64,000 bases of DNA from Phoebastria nigripes (taxonomy: Eukaryota; Chordata; Aves; Procellariiformes; Diomedeidae), in the NCBI GenBank assembly GCA_035582835.1, contig JAYKAV010000005.1, positions 129,076 to 193,075 on the forward strand, given 5' to 3'. This document shows positions 63,955-64,000 of this stretch, one piece after another. The notes beneath the pieces were generated by a model, which saw only the letters and a list, made by a program, of their open reading frames with translations, did not search any database and was not told where the DNA came from. The stretch's first letter is position 1. Every line of letters begins with the position of its first letter. The translations under genes were made by a program, and so were the position numbers.

Positions 63955-64000
63955 GTTTCATCCAAGCTCACAGAGAAGTATCTTCTACAAAAACAGAGGC

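Larger units (their letters stand above)
51922..64000. other. Unique AT-rich noncoding sequence to window end
   Basis: About 12 kb without a recognised transposon, RNA or gene. Small items are the T19 run at 54881-54899, the G/T-rich tract at 56021-56137, a short CA run near 56216-56226, an A-run near 58608-58622 and a G10 run at 63105-63114. The longest open frame (57051-57467, 138 codons, plus) has no motif and looks random. A candidate minus-strand exon at the right edge is listed separately. Confidence 0.5.

Noticed and set aside
1..64000. CRISPR arrays, operons, rRNA or tRNA genes
   Set aside because: No regularly spaced repeats, no polycistronic gene layout and no recognisable rRNA or tRNA; the sequence is vertebrate.

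Overview
The window looks like a piece of a draft bird genome, probably a neoavian, and it is a gene desert or a very large intron. Three things point to a bird: five 3'-anchored CR1 LINE fragments ending in the typical ATTCTATG-like octamer tail; LTRs whose ends begin and end like the common 'tgtcctggtt … ggttaaaccacgaca' ERV LTR known from neoavian genomes; and AT-rich low-CpG sequence between them. The species cannot be read from the sequence. CR1 also occurs in crocodilians and turtles, so the bird call rests mainly on the LTR family. About 36 scattered single Ns and two short N gaps show a draft assembly.

Layout. 1-491 is a minus-strand ERV LTR cut by the window edge. 1661-1951 is an unusual segment bounded by 11-bp direct repeats, with a CpG-rich, promoter-like core on the minus strand. 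1952-20629 is unique noncoding sequence. 20630-22380 and 24003-24636 are two closely related plus-strand CR1 copies. A G/T-rich, G-quadruplex-capable tract, an N gap and a 28-bp duplication lie at 25163-25325. 31341-32542 is a third CR1 keeping part of its reverse-transcriptase gene. About 36300-36960 looks like an ancient L2/L3-type LINE. 39294-39875 is a solo LTR with a perfect 5-bp target-site duplication. 43449-43741 and 51740-51921 are CR1 tails. 46809-47371 is a plus-strand LTR, right after a second gap, followed by a tRNA-Leu-like primer binding site. The rest, to 64000, is AT-rich sequence with homopolymers and short tandem duplications.

No protein-coding host gene can be supported. 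The stop-free stretches are short (at most about 138 codons) and are expected by chance, apart from the reverse-transcriptase remnants inside the CR1 copies. A few (759-1154 minus, 9364-9564 minus, the minus strand at the right edge) are recorded at low confidence because their composition looks more coding-like. All recognisable LINE copies lie on the plus strand. If the window is an intron, that would fit weakly with host transcription on the minus strand. I did not find a new biological system. The most interesting items are the CpG-rich ZNF143-like promoter segment near 1.7 kb, the CRE-bearing LTRs, and the G/T-rich tracts that sit against both assembly gaps.
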